NCBI GenBank assembly: GCA_037044905.1
Contig: JBAOKB010000077.1
Location: forward strand, 744,001 to 808,000
Direction of reading: 5' to 3'
DNA: 64,000 nt
DNA from: Hortaea werneckii
Taxonomy: Eukaryota > Ascomycota > Dothideomycetes > Mycosphaerellales > Teratosphaeriaceae
The translations under genes and the position numbers were made by a program. Under the pieces are notes generated by a model that was not told the origin of the DNA, did no database searches, and saw only the letters and a program-made list of their open reading frames with translations. This document shows, piece after piece, positions 10,338-21,515 of the stretch. Positions within the stretch are counted from its first letter, which is position 1, and each line of letters opens with the position of its first letter.

Positions 10338-11411
10338 TCAGTCGTCAATCACGACGACTTCTGGCTGAGCTGCTGGTAACAGCATCCCAATCGGTCGCAC
10401 TCCATCTTCGTCAACTTCAAACTGCTCAGTCCCCGCTATCTGCCTCGCCCTTTTCCGTGGCCTCTCACCACTTTCAATTATCTCCCGCTTGATCTTGACG
10501 CTATCAGCCCGTGCCGCCGCCAGCGCCTGCTGCAACTCTACAATATCCGCCGCGGACAGCGTGTCTGGGTCTCGACGCTCCAGTGGCTCGGGGGATGCGG
10601 GTCGTGGCAGGATGTGAAGGATCCTCAGATCCTCTAGGGAATAGTTAGCGTCTTCACCTGCCACATTTCTCCAGACAAAAGGGAAGACGTACCAAGACTA
10701 CGATACTTGAAGACGTAAACCGCAAACGGCGACGGCTGGTCAGGGATCAAGCTCGAGCTGTAATAGTCGAACGAAGCGCCCTTCACGGCCTCCATGAAGC
10801 TTTTTCTCCAGCATTAGCGATTCTTCCCTCCCCCTTCAGAGAAAAAAAAGCATAGAACGTCCTTACCTCACACTATTACTCAGCGCCTGCCCCTTCAACT
10901 TCCCCTCCTCAATCTCCCCGCCCACTGCACTACTCTCCGGCGCTTCGAACTCGGCTTCTCCCCCGACATTACAATGGCTTACTTCGATCCTTATCGTGCC
11001 CAACCCTCCCGGCAGATGTGGACTCCCTCCTCCCTCTACGATATCATCCGCCACCACGCTCCGGAGATCCGCAAACCGGAACCTCTGCACCTCGTCTACC
11101 GCCGAGTGGAGCCCTTCGCTGCTGTATGTCTGCCCCATCACGCTGGTCTCGACGTCTTCGCGCTTGATCAAGAGGGCGTCGACTAGGTTGCCGTCGATGT
11201 AGATGTTCACGGCGAGGCCGTTTCCGAGGAATTGGAGGGCTTTGCCTGCTTTCAGCGTGATGGTGAAGGTTGTGTCCGTTGTTACTTCGACGTAGCGGGT
11301 TGTGGTGCGCTCGGGTTCGGGGAGGGAGGGGTCGTCGTGCTCTGTGAGGTTGTCGTCGTTGTTCACGGTGATGGTGGGTTCGAGGTGGGGGAGGAGGGGG
11401 TTGGTTCCCAT
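10338..11411 (-). CDS. DUF7918-like protein of unknown function
   Basis: Three exons on the minus strand, 11411-10867, 10805-10693 and 10633-10338, give 317 residues. The second intron is given its acceptor at CCCTAG because a CTAAC branch site lies about 10 nt before it; an earlier AG would leave a 35-nt intron. The N-terminal half looks like a beta-rich fold with the pattern RYVEV, FTITLKAG and VNIYIDG. A segment FRFADL and a GTIRIEVSHC strand follow, then a Gly-Lys-rich linker, a KSFMEAVKG segment and FAVYVFKYRSLEDL. I recognise this order as that of the fungal DUF7918 group, with moderate confidence. The C-terminal 90 residues are charged and probably disordered, with a short KRAR basic cluster. 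No biochemical role is known to me for this group. Confidence 0.82.
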
Positions 11412-11838
11412 TTTGACTTTGATAAAGGGGTTTGCGATGTTTGATTGGTCTTGATGGTGGCTTGAAGATGGTCGAGTCGTTGCTTGTGGAGATTTCTTAG
11501 TTTAAGGCGTGATTTGAGGTATCAGGCTCCTGTCTTGTCCGCTTGCGGTGGCAACAGAGGAGAAAGTCTTTGGGCTCTTCAGAAGAAATGCAGTGAATTG
11601 GCTTCTGATACAGCTGTACTTAGATACTCTGTAGTTGCATGAGAAGAATGGAAATGTCAAGGAATACATTGAAGGCAGTCTCTCTCATGAGATTCGTTGG
11701 ACTATTTGCATGTGAAAGTACCTCAGTGAACCTTTCTCTCAAGCCCGTTCCTCACATGCTCGGACGGCGCACGAAGAATGATCTTACTTCGTGGTGGCTT
11801 TGCCTAACAGACCTAGCTAGAAATGCCTTCAGCTGACT
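11412..11838. other. Intergenic region
   Basis: The stretch lies between two minus-strand genes and holds the promoter side of the DUF7918-like gene. I see no gene, repeat or RNA. Confidence 0.55.
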
Positions 11839-13993
11839 TCACTCGCCACCGAACCGAATGCTCGCAGCGCCGTCAAGAGCCATAAGCGCAAAATGTCCGC
11901 CTACAACTGGCCTTGCCCGGTACGCGCTCCAGGTACCTGCTTCCACCACATCGTCACCTTGCACGACATACCTATCACCGAATGGCACATCGTTCTTGCC
12001 ATTAGTAATGAAGCCATGTATGTCGTCGATGAACATGTCCCTGATACCCTCATTCTCAACTTCCGGAGCCATCGCCGTAGCAGCGGCAAACAGCATCCAG
12101 TCCGTCTTGCTCCAGTTGACACGGTTGTCGAGTGCGACGCCAGCTTCGTCATGTCTTGTTGCGTAGAAGTCCGTCTGCATCCTGAGTGCGGACGTTGAGA
12201 AGGTTCGCAGGTCGAGGAGGACGTCCATGTATAGGTTGAATTGCAAGGCCCAGGAGTCCTCGTCGTTGTGCACGAGCAAGAAGTGGGTTTGATTTGCGTC
12301 GACCCCGACCCGTTCGTCGTACAGTACCTGAGCGAAGTGTCTGCCGGTATCTGAGAAGCTTCGCTGCCCGGTCATGACACCATAGGCGTTCAGAGCGATC
12401 GCAGCTTTGATGGCCAAACTCGTTTGATTTGCTTCCTCGCCTGCACCATCATCCGTCGATAGCTGGCTCGAGGGATAAAGACCGTTCTCTACCAGGTACT
12501 CAGCATATTGCTGCAACAAGATAGAATACGTGAAGCGCAAATCAGTTTTCCCCGTGGCTTTCTCATACATGTAGATCAGAATGAGAAGGTTTCCGCATTC
12601 CTCCACCGGCATAGGCTCTGCAATCCCATCGTCATGCCCAGTCGCATTCGGGTAATGGGAGCCGAGATCATGCAGAGTGTAGTTCATCGGCCACCTGCCG
12701 GCACCCAGGTACCGTAGCATAGGCTCCAGCGTTATGCGAATATACTCTGGCGCGAGTACATAGAAGATGGGCGAGATCGGGTATATGACGTCGACGGTAT
12801 TGACGTTGCCATTCGAGGAAATTTCCTTCACGAAAGCAAGGACATCGCCAGTGTCGAGTGTATCCGCCGGGATGGTCACCTCGAGCGCGGCAAAAACCTG
12901 GCGTACCGACAGGGTAACAATATCGCTATAGTTCTGGCCAGCGACTCGAACTGCTTTGTCAACGATCTGAGCATCCAACGCACGAGCTTCAGCATCAGCA
13001 GCCTCGAAATCTGTTAGAGCATGCACGCAAGCACACTCGACCCCCTGGCACTGAGAAGCAAAGTAGGATGCTCGATCATTGCCCAGATAGTTGACGACTG
13101 GTTGGCGCCATTGCCCAATCGCGAAGGTCACGTTCTTCCGGTCGTCGAGTTGACCGAGGTCATGGCTCAGTGCAACAACGCTCCCTGACCCCCATTGGGA
13201 ATCCCCATCCAGGCTGCCAGTCGCACCGAACTCCGCGTGCATATCTGACATTGGCCCGGCTTTGGCACTCACATTGGATGCGGATGGACGGGTACAATAA
13301 GCTGCAATGCCCCATTGAGCCACATCATTGATCTCTGAATACTCCAGTTGATCTTGGGCAGTCAGAGTGAGGATGTGCGTATCAGCAGCAGAAAGGGCGT
13401 ACGACCAGTTGGTTGGCGTGTCAGTGTTGGGCGGACTGATCCAGGAGTTGTCGATGTCCGTGTAGACCTGGACACTCGGGGTGGTGTCGGCATTACGAGA
13501 GATGGAGATCGTCAGATAACTCATCGGTAGGCTCTGTCGAACGTAATTGGTAGGAGAGACTGGCGTCATGAAGTCGAGCGTGATGTCAGCATTACCAGCT
13601 GTTAGGCCGAAGGTTGTATGAGTGGACGTGTAGTCCGCACTGTTGGTGATGGCCGGCTTCACACCACTGCTCTGGGGAGGAGCGCCGAACAGGGAGTAGA
13701 GTGTGCCGTCGACTCGAGCGAGGATGCTCCATGTGATGTCTTGTCCAGTCCAGAATTGAGGGGTTGCAGCAGCAAGATCAGCTGCTTGGTCGCCGGGTAG
13801 CCAGGCTAGAAGCAATTAGTACGCTTGATCATTCGGGGACAACTCGTCAAAACGTACCCGACAGGTAAGGGTTCTTCACCGCCAATGGGTATGAAGGAGG
13901 CAAGATCGGCGAGAATGTTGGAGCAGCTCTTGGCGTGAGAGCCAACGCTGAGATGGCGAGAACGGCTGCCATTTTTGATCGCGAGTGTAACAT
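11839..13993 (-). CDS. Secreted glutaminase A-like enzyme
   Basis: Two exons, 13993-13858 and 13805-11839, with a 52-nt intron, give 700 residues. The first exon encodes a hydrophobic signal peptide, with ATG candidates at 13993 and 13972 (MAAVLAISALAL), cleaved probably near APTF. The rest matches the layout of fungal glutaminase A (about 690 residues; Pfam DUF4964, DUF5127, DUF4965 and DUF1793). Visible segments include GGRF-type N-terminal beta sandwich sequence, TDIDNSW, HTTFGL, HDLGSHYPNATGH (a loop typical of this family's helical toroid domain), EECGN, and a C-terminal RARPVVGGHFALMAL. The enzyme is expected to release ammonia from glutamine outside the cell; substrate proof is lacking. 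Several N-glycosylation sequons fit secretion. It stands alone among unrelated neighbours. Confidence 0.88.
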
Positions 13994-14970
13994 TGCGTCG
14001 ACAGTGTTGGACTAGGCGGCCTATGGACTGAATGAAGCCGGACTTGAGGGAGGAAGAGGCCGATGCTCAATGCTCAAGTTGATATGAGATGGAGACTGTA
14101 TCGGGTCGAGGCACAGGAGGATAAAGTAAAACAAATTGGAAAGCCTTATAGGATATCTGTTCGAGGTTTGAGTGTGTTGAAGTATAAGAGGTAGATGGAG
14201 AGTCCGAGTTGGAAAGCTTTATACAACATGGTGAAGTGGTGGAGCGCCAAGCTTTGCACAAGCAACGTGCGTGGCGTTCAGTCATGCGTGCAAAAGACTT
14301 CATCGTGTCCGGAAATGTATCGCGTGACATTGTAGGGGCATTTGCAGCTTCTGAATCCAGCCAAGACCGACGGCTTTCAGTTGCAGGCGGCTCGCAGTGG
14401 TCATGGGGGAAATCCGCAGTGAACGAGAGTGTTGGAAGCTTTCACTTGCCGTCGTTCACTACGACGTACGCGACGGTCTGATGGCAGCCCCATTTGTAAA
14501 GAGCCTTATTTTCGACAGTCAAGCAGCCGATGCGGTGATGATATCGAGGTCGGTGTCTCATGAGTATGTACACTCGTGATAAGGCAGAACCTGTTCGTCA
14601 GTATCATCGTCAGTATCACGCGTTGGGTCGTCACAAATATGTGAATGCTGTCATCGTTTGTCAGAGCAAACCATATGGAATGTTGAAATCCATCGAATTC
14701 AATGGCGCGCAAACAAATGAATGACGTCTGATCAAAATTTTTTCGAATGTTTTGTCTTGCGCCAGAGTCCTTTCCCGGCAAATGCCCCAAGTTAAAACAT
14801 TGGTTGAAAAGGTATTGGACTAGGTTCTTCCTTTCTTGTTCTTCGTGGCGTACATAGCAGATAGAGGGGGAAATGTGCCGGACATCCATGGGTGAGTCCA
14901 GGAGAGCACTGAGAGTCAACAAATTGCCGGGATTGTTCAATATCTTGTCTTTTTGAATCAATATAGACTG
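13994..14970. other. Intergenic region
   Basis: The gap includes the promoter of the glutaminase-like gene and the 3' region of the YciI-like gene. A 151-codon minus-strand frame at 14506-14961 shows no recognisable sequence and lies directly beyond the YciI-like stop, so I do not call it a gene. Confidence 0.5.
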
Positions 14971-15644
14971 CTATGCCTTGGGCAACTGTTCTCTGATCGC
15001 ACTCTTAAAGGGAAAGATTTGGATCTGCGTCCTTGCGTTAGCAAAGCTCTGAAGGCCTCCGCAGCAAGGGGTAGCAAGCCGGACATTGCCATGCAGCGCC
15101 GTCATATCTGAGCTTCGAAGCAATGAGATGGTAACAAAGGCGAAATGCAAGTATGTCGTCGCAGGAGTTGGCGTGAACCTGCAAGCTGTCCTGCACTTCG
15201 TTCCACCCGCTACGCGACTTGAGGTAGTGGCTTACCTTACTCTCATCCCACACGCCGCTCTTGAAATACACATCTTCTTTGACGCTCTTCATGACCTCCT
15301 CTTTCGTATCTGCTACCGCAAGCATGACGCTGCCATTTATTTTTGGCGGCTCTCCCTCTTTTATCGGCTCGTCGAGACTTGCACCGCCGAATACCCAAAG
15401 CCCGGAGTCGACGTGTGGTTTGAGGTTATTCAAGTGATCGCTATTTGCGGAAGCATTGTCAGTGTAGTCTGCCTTTGCGGAGCAATGAGACGACATACGG
15501 CCTCACTTCCATGCGCTTGGATAGCTTGCCTGCCGCATCTGGAAGGATGACCATCCATTCCTGTTTCGGTGCCATTTTACGGGATGTGGTTGTGATGAAG
15601 CGTTTTGTCAGTGAAGAGCTCAGCAACGACGGACGCAAGAGCAT
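14971..15644 (-). CDS. YciI-like (YCII-related domain) protein
   Basis: Three exons on the minus strand, 15644-15499, 15440-15236 and 15024-14971, give 134 residues. The YCII-type fold runs from QEWMVILPD through VRPDHLNNLKPHVDSG, then the FGGASLDE strand, GSVMLAVADTKEEV, DVYFKSGVWDESK, and a final IQIFPFKSAIREQL. The last exon, after a 211-nt intron, is required to complete this conserved tail; reading through the donor instead gives an unrelated extension. The first 23 residues are rich in Arg, Ser and Thr without acidic residues and could be a mitochondrial presequence, with the internal MAPKQEW as an alternative cytosolic start. YciI proteins have a dimeric alpha/beta barrel with a conserved His and Asp; a hydrolase or lyase role is suspected but not settled. 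Confidence 0.88.
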
Positions 15645-18023
15645 GTTAGCGCGTTTGGAACACCAAGCACGTTTGTAGGTGCCACCGTGGGTCAGGTAGT
15701 AGTTCGCCTTGGAGACGACTTGGGGGTTAGGTGGGGGTCTTGATAAATCCGATGACGGAGGGCGGAGAAGTTGGTTGTTCCCGATGCAACCCTGGATAAC
15801 CCTAACAACAACCTATTCGATCCAGCAATGCGGCTAATGATATAGACAACAGCCACATTCATCATCATGCCGAGTAATGGGATGCAGAGACGTGATACCG
15901 TTATGCCAATGGTGATATTTTACAAATTTTCCCAAGACATATTGTCTTCAGAGACGGGTTTTTTGCAACAAGACCACGCTGGATCACGAAAATGGTTTCA
16001 AGCTTGGTTTGAGACAGCTCCACCTCGTTGACGAAAAATTGCATCCATATCTGCCGTGATATTTCATCTCGCCGATTGCATTGATATAGATGTTTTGCTC
16101 TAGCCTCTATCTCATCTGAATTTCCCCTTACCTTTATCGACAATTTCGCGGATGTTGTTTCCAAACGGATTGTGATGTTCAAGGAAAGATTTGCTTGACA
16201 ATGCCTCCCAACATCCACTTCGACGACGATTGGTGTGTATCTCGTAGCATGGATTGTTGTTACATTCGTCCCCGTGCCTGCTTCTGCACTCAAGGCGGGT
16301 TTGCTGTGGGGTCCAAGTATTGGTTCTTCAGCGCCACTCGATGTCGCTGGCGCCTCATCGCTGTTGCTGTCGGGTGCTGATACCATTGCTCATTTGTCGG
16401 CGGCACTTTTTCCTGTCAGCGAACGACAGCAAAGCAGGCAGAGAGAACACCATACTATTTGGCATGCAAACTTTCGTTCTCGCAAGAAGCGCTCGTTCTT
16501 GTTCTTCAACAGACAGTCGTGCAAATGCAACGCTCTTTCTCAGCCTGGACTTCCTCTATGTTGACCGCAGTGTTCACTCGTCTACGCATGACATCCTTTG
16601 CCCATGACCCGTCATCCATTGCTTCACGGCGCTTCATTTTCTTGATCGCATTTTGGATTTGTGGAATAAGGCCATCCAGTCTTCTGTTTCCTTGTTCTGG
16701 ATGCCTCATGCTGGCTTGCTTGTCGTTTCTGAGGCGCCATATCATGGACGATATTTTGTGTGTCTAAATCAAAGTTAGGATGGCGTTCAAGCATAATGAA
16801 GAGTTTATGTTCGAGCGGTTGAAACATGTGCCCGCCTTCACCTCAACACTTTCATCACAAGACTCATACTGTCAACTGTCATTGACTCCAGTGAAAACAT
16901 GTAGCTATTTTCGACGATGACCTGACATCTTTTTTAAGAGGATTCATCGGATAAAATCGGCGTTTCCAGGGCATATCGGACAATAGCTTCCTGGGCCAAG
17001 AGGCTCGTCCGGTCATCAAAGTGAATTCGAAGATGCAATTCGTACATAAGCGGCACACCAGGGAAGGTATCAAACCCAAGCGGACGGTTCAGTGTTGTCT
17101 CAATGCAAAAGGTCTGCGTAGGCAGTGGACTGGTAGGCAATGTCTCGCCAGTGAAAACTAGAATGGCCCGGGGAGCCAGAATGGTCGTGAGATTTTACAA
17201 CCGTGACCCGTTGGAACAATCTGATCGTTTATGCCGCCGTCTGAATGGGCTCGAAACAATATAAGTGCTGGGCGAAGACACAGGGTCGCGGCAAGATTCA
17301 GCACGTCTCTGTGAAAAGGGGTGCTTCAACTTCATTCCCCCCAAATTTAGCAGAAACAGCCCGGCAATGTCTGATTTCAATCACAATGCTTTGCAAGTTA
17401 TTTTGCAAACCTCCCAGGAGACATCAGAGTCTTTGTCTCGTCCTGGATTTATCAGCCGAGGCGCTTCCTGTATTAATGTGATGCTCTCACCAATATCTCA
17501 CTTGGGGCCACAGATCTGATATGCAACCGTATCAAGCTTCCCGCATTTGTAGAAGGGTATGCTTCTGGTGCTGGAACTTCTGTCACACTTGGGTGCTTTG
17601 GTGGAAAACTTCAAGTCTCGAAATGGTCGATCCATGGTGATACTGGCGAGACGACGATTTGGATCTCCCATCGATCCAAACACTTGGTCCGCAATCCGGA
17701 CGAGTAGAGAGATCGTTCTCGGACGGTGCCAGTCTGTATCATGGTGGGGGAAGGGTACGGTGGATTCTGAGAAGAAAAAATGGTCACTGGCTGGTGTCAT
17801 CTGCTTAGAGCCCTTCCCTCCTTTTCTCGAGGTCCGTTAGACCGATTCAATCCAACTAAAGAGTCTCTGGTCCACAAAGCCTTCAGCTAAACGTTCAGGG
17901 AGAGGTACAAGGCCATATGAGGCACGGGATAGACCAAACCTTCGCCGGAAGCCCCAGGCGCCCCAAAAATGGCCATAATATACAATTTGAACCACCACCG
18001 CTCTCAACAACGTCAATTTAAGT
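15645..18023. other. Gene-poor stretch with an interrupted minus-strand frame
   Basis: This 2.4-kb stretch holds no complete gene I can support. Many short frames lie on both strands. The minus-strand frame between 17800 and 16934 is listed separately as a possible pseudogene. Another minus frame at 16624-16827 and its neighbour at 16506-16745 look charged and helical, but cannot be joined convincingly. Confidence 0.45.
16934..17800 (-). pseudogene. Possible decayed gene, unknown family
   Basis: A single minus-strand frame runs 289 codons from an ATG at 17800 and is broken only by stops next to 17498, 17381, 17195 and 16934. Segments between stops look protein-like, for example HFFFSESTVPFPHHDTDWH and LGFDTFPGVPLMYELHLRIH. 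I do not recognise a family. It could also be a gene with introns that I failed to place, or chance. Confidence 0.25.
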
Positions 18024-18130
18024 GGTGAGATGGCCGAGCGGTCTAAGGCGCTAGCTTAAGGTGTTCCTGAGGCCCAGGATGTCACATTCGCTAGTCTGAA
18101 AAGGCGTGGGTTCGAATCCCACTCTCATCA
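18024..18130 (+). tRNA. tRNA-Leu(AAG) with a 27-nt intron
   Basis: The acceptor stem is GGTGAGA at 18024-18030 paired with TCTCATC at 18123-18129, with one G-T pair, and discriminator A at 18130. The D arm follows at 18033. The anticodon stem is CTAGC (18051-18055) with GCTAG (18090-18094). The loop TTAAGG plus C puts the anticodon AAG at 18058-18060. An intron of 27 nt (18062-18088) lies one base 3' of the anticodon, the canonical position. A variable arm of about 11 nt fits a class II leucine tRNA, and the T arm GTGGG-TTCGAAT-CCCAC is perfect. Confidence 0.95.
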
Positions 18131-19561
18131 GTCGAAAATCTTCTTCTTTTGCCATTTTTGCGGGGTCCGGGAAGGATGGCGATCTGCCTACGACTCTCTG
18201 GTATCGCTTCCATCGTCTGCGAAAGCCCCTGTAACCATAGGGGACATGGGAATGGTGGTGTGAACGTTTTGGTGGTGTGTGTGAAATTTTGGCTGGGACA
18301 GCGGAAGAGCGGGGAAGTCCGACGATATCAAAGTTCACAGCGTTTCTTGCAACTCTGAAACTCATTCAGAAACGATCCGCAAACGTTCCAGGACATTGCT
18401 TTTGATAATAGAGGCCAGGGAATGGGTAGTGCCCCAGACACATCGAAAATTGACGATCGGACGACGTCGAAAGACTCTTCTAAGTTATCTTTTCACTGAT
18501 ATGGGTTCGTAGGGCAGAAAAGTCGACCAAGCAATCGATTGCAACGATTGATGATCGTTTGTTCGGCATCCAGATGTGTGTTCCAGAGGGGGTCCTCCAG
18601 CGGCAATTCAACCCCGAGCAACAGCGACATCATCAATGGTGGTATCGTCTTATTTTATTTTCCCAACATACTCGCATCAAGATCTGCCTTTTCCTGGAAA
18701 AGGTGGTATCCATTAAATGTCCTGAATCTTTTTTTTTTGTTTTTTTTTTTGAGATATATCTTCCGGAGGTCCAGCCGCGATGGAAGTCAAGCGTCGCCGT
18801 TGCACAAAAGGTCCTTCGGAGCTGAGCGTCGCTGAGTGTGTATTCCATCGACAATAAGTATGCTCGCGCAAAATACGTTCGTCTAATATCAATATCTGCA
18901 TTGTAGGCACGAAGAAGCACCATAGGTGACGCCGCTCAGCACGAGGTGACGTTGACTTTCACATGCCAGTGCGGATGCGACTTCCCTAAAGCGCAGCCCA
19001 TGCACCACGCACGTGGTTCCGAGCAATCGGATACGCCAATTAAATATAGATTCTAATATGATGCTACCTAGGAACAAGATCAATCGTTTACGCGTGGTAA
19101 GGAGTCGCATCGCAAGTGCGCATTCGAGCTTCTGTAATCCCCTATATTATCCGAAAGAACATATCGCTGAGACTCAAAAATGTCAGTCCATAACACTGTC
19201 AAGTTCCGAGTCGCCAACACGAGATCCTCCGCCACCGCTGCTGCGGCAGATGCATTTGGAAATACGGAAGCCTTCGTGCTACATTGTTGTCGACACGGCA
19301 TCATTAGCGATAAGCAAAGCCTATCGTCATCATCAATCGAGGTCTCATGAAGACACAAGTATGAAAGCCTTCAATTGTCAAGGACTGGTATCAAATTCAT
19401 GAGTAGAGCTAAGGGCGATTCGAGCATTCGCTAATGTCACTATCTCATACCACCTTGCTGTGCTTTGCACGGTCATCATTTCGTCAAGTAAAAAGCAGAA
19501 CAGACCAAGCATGCCCAAGTAGATTTGCAATACCTTCGCTCTGACCAGGTCGGACTGTACG
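18131..19561. other. Intergenic region
   Basis: Between tRNA-Leu and the methionine aminopeptidase gene I see only short frames. A T-rich run near 18729-18750 is the only simple sequence. No gene is supported. Confidence 0.55.
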
Positions 19562-20956
19562 CTAATAGTCGTCACCTCTGCTGATGACCTCCTTCACGTT
19601 TGGCCTCATCAAGATCGTGTGCTCATACTGCGCCGTGTAACTGCCCTTAATGTCCACCAGCGGCGGGTAGTCCTGCACAATACCGCTCTGGACTAAGTTG
19701 TTCAGACCCAGCAGATACTTCTCATGTCCTAACCGGTCGAGATACCGTCTACAGAATGGCAGAGTACCAAAGTTCTTGTCGATGCTTCTGAGCAAGTTCT
19801 TCGCGCTTGCCACTCTCAATGCTACCTTTGGTGCATCCGCGATCTTGGCGTAATGCGACGTCTCCATGTCATCGCGCACGACACCCTTGCCTGTGGAGCC
19901 GAACGTCTCGATAGCGTAGACTTCGCCTTCCTCCATCTTCTCGTTGGTGTTGCTCTTAACGATTGGCACGCTCTTGCCACTGCTACCACCGTGGATGGAG
20001 TACTGGCTGATCGTGTGGCCGTTCAGATTTCGAATCGCCTTGATGGGATACGTCTGTCCATTGATCTCACACTCGTAACTCTCCATGGCTTCCTGAATCT
20101 CGCCACCGATCTCACCCAATCTCGCATCGATACCGGCAGCGCGGACACCAGTGTTTGTCGCATCCTTGACTGCAGCGAGGAGATTGTCGTATTGCGGTTC
20201 GAAGGCCATAGTAAAAGCGGAGTCGACAATGCGACCGTTAAGATGCACACCAAAGTCGACCTTCATCACATCTTCTTGCTTCAGTGTCATTTTGTTGCCA
20301 GCGTTAGGTGTGTAGTGCGCCGCACAGTGGTTGATGCTCAGACCAGTCGGGAAGGCAACACCGCCAAGAATGTTATCGCCTTCTTCCAGACCCATGTGGC
20401 CAGTGAGATGCCTCGTTCCGTCCTCAATCAGTTCCGCAATCTCGGTGAGCGACATTCCAGGTTTGATGGTCTTTTGCGCATACTTCCGAACCTCGCGATG
20501 CACTTCGGCGGCCTGGCGGTATTCGTTCAAAAAGTCTTGGTTCATCCGGTCCAGGGCCTTCTTCTCCTCGCTCGTTGTTCGATAAGCATTGTCGTTCTTG
20601 TAGTCAACTTCCTCACCCACGGGATAGCTATCGTTCGGGAACAGTTGCTTGACAGGTATCCGTGGTGGTGCGCTTTGACCTTTGGCTCCCCCGCCTGCTG
20701 CTCCTGTACCGGCCTTCTTCTTCTTGCGCGGCTTTCTCTTTTTCTTCTTCTTTGCAGCGCCTTCACCTGCGCCATTGGCCTGACCTTGTCCGTCCTCGCC
20801 GCCTTCATCACCATCTTCATCATCGTCGGAACCCTGATCTAAAGAGTCGCCGGCCGTACCGTTGGTTGCAGCCGCACCGTTTGCACTAGGCGCCTCGCCC
20901 TTACCGTCTTTCAGGCTGAGCTTAGCCATATCGCTTTCTGGAGTGACTGCCGTCAT
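19562..20956 (-). CDS. Methionine aminopeptidase 2
   Basis: A single exon encodes 464 residues. The N-terminal 100 residues carry an acidic run (DDDEDGDEGGED) and then a polybasic block (KKKKKRKPRKKKK), the ribosome/eIF2-associated region typical of MetAP2 and absent from MetAP1. The pita-bread catalytic domain follows. Metal ligands sit in VDFGVH (Asp), VDSAFT (Asp), NGHTI (His), IETFGS (Glu) and YEHTIL (Glu), and the substrate-side His is in NHCAAHYTP. The MetAP2-type insertion between the two halves is present. The enzyme removes the initiator Met co-translationally in the cytosol and is the known target of fumagillin. Another in-frame ATG 27 nt downstream could also serve as the start. 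Confidence 0.97.
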   Translation of the reverse strand: MTAVTPESDMAKLSLKDGKGEAPSANGAAATNGTAGDSLDQGSDDDEDGDEGGEDGQGQANGAGEGAAKKKKKRKPRKKKKAGTGAAGGGAKGQSAPPRIPVKQLFPNDSYPVGEEVDYKNDNAYRTTSEEKKALDRMNQDFLNEYRQAAEVHREVRKYAQKTIKPGMSLTEIAELIEDGTRHLTGHMGLEEGDNILGGVAFPTGLSINHCAAHYTPNAGNKMTLKQEDVMKVDFGVHLNGRIVDSAFTMAFEPQYDNLLAAVKDATNTGVRAAGIDARLGEIGGEIQEAMESYECEINGQTYPIKAIRNLNGHTISQYSIHGGSSGKSVPIVKSNTNEKMEEGEVYAIETFGSTGKGVVRDDMETSHYAKIADAPKVALRVASAKNLLRSIDKNFGTLPFCRRYLDRLGHEKYLLGLNNLVQSGIVQDYPPLVDIKGSYTAQYEHTILMRPNVKEVISRGDDY

Positions 20957-21515
20957 CTTGGCCGCCGACTTGGGGTTGGAGGGCAGTGAGAAGGAAAATG
21001 AACCTGCGATCCAACAGGTCGAAAAGAGGACCGCCCGCCCCCACTGCGGATTCGTTCCGAAGCACTTGGAACGTGCATAGGGCGTGCTGTGAGCTCACGC
21101 TCTCACACTTACCTAGATACTATCGTGTGGTTGGTGTCGTGAAGGCATCCCTATATCCTCGCGGTCTTCATACCTACCTGGTGTAGGTCTTCTTGGGTAT
21201 GATTCTGAGTACGCGGCATCAGCCCTCTCCTACGGGAACAGAACACTGATGATGCAACTTGCACTCGCGTCGCCAGAATGGTAACACCGGATGCTGAAGC
21301 TCAATAAGGACTTCAAGCTGGCGAATTGGACCGCAAAAGACTATACATATTGATGGTCCGCTAGGAATGAAAAGGTGGTTGCGAACCCTTTCAGTCGCCA
21401 CATTCCAAAATCAAAGGCTACTTGCGGCAGGATCGACTCGAAATCAGTCTGCGACCCACTTGTTCAAGGCAATGTAATGTCTCCTCTCATCATTGATTTT
21501 TCAACGGGAAAATTA
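20957..21515. other. Intergenic region
   Basis: This region holds the promoter of the aminopeptidase gene and the 3' side of the FAD oxidase gene. No additional feature was seen. Confidence 0.55.

Noticed and set aside
14506..14961. 151-codon minus-strand frame
   Set aside because: It has no recognisable content and lies directly beyond the YciI-like stop, probably in its 3' region.
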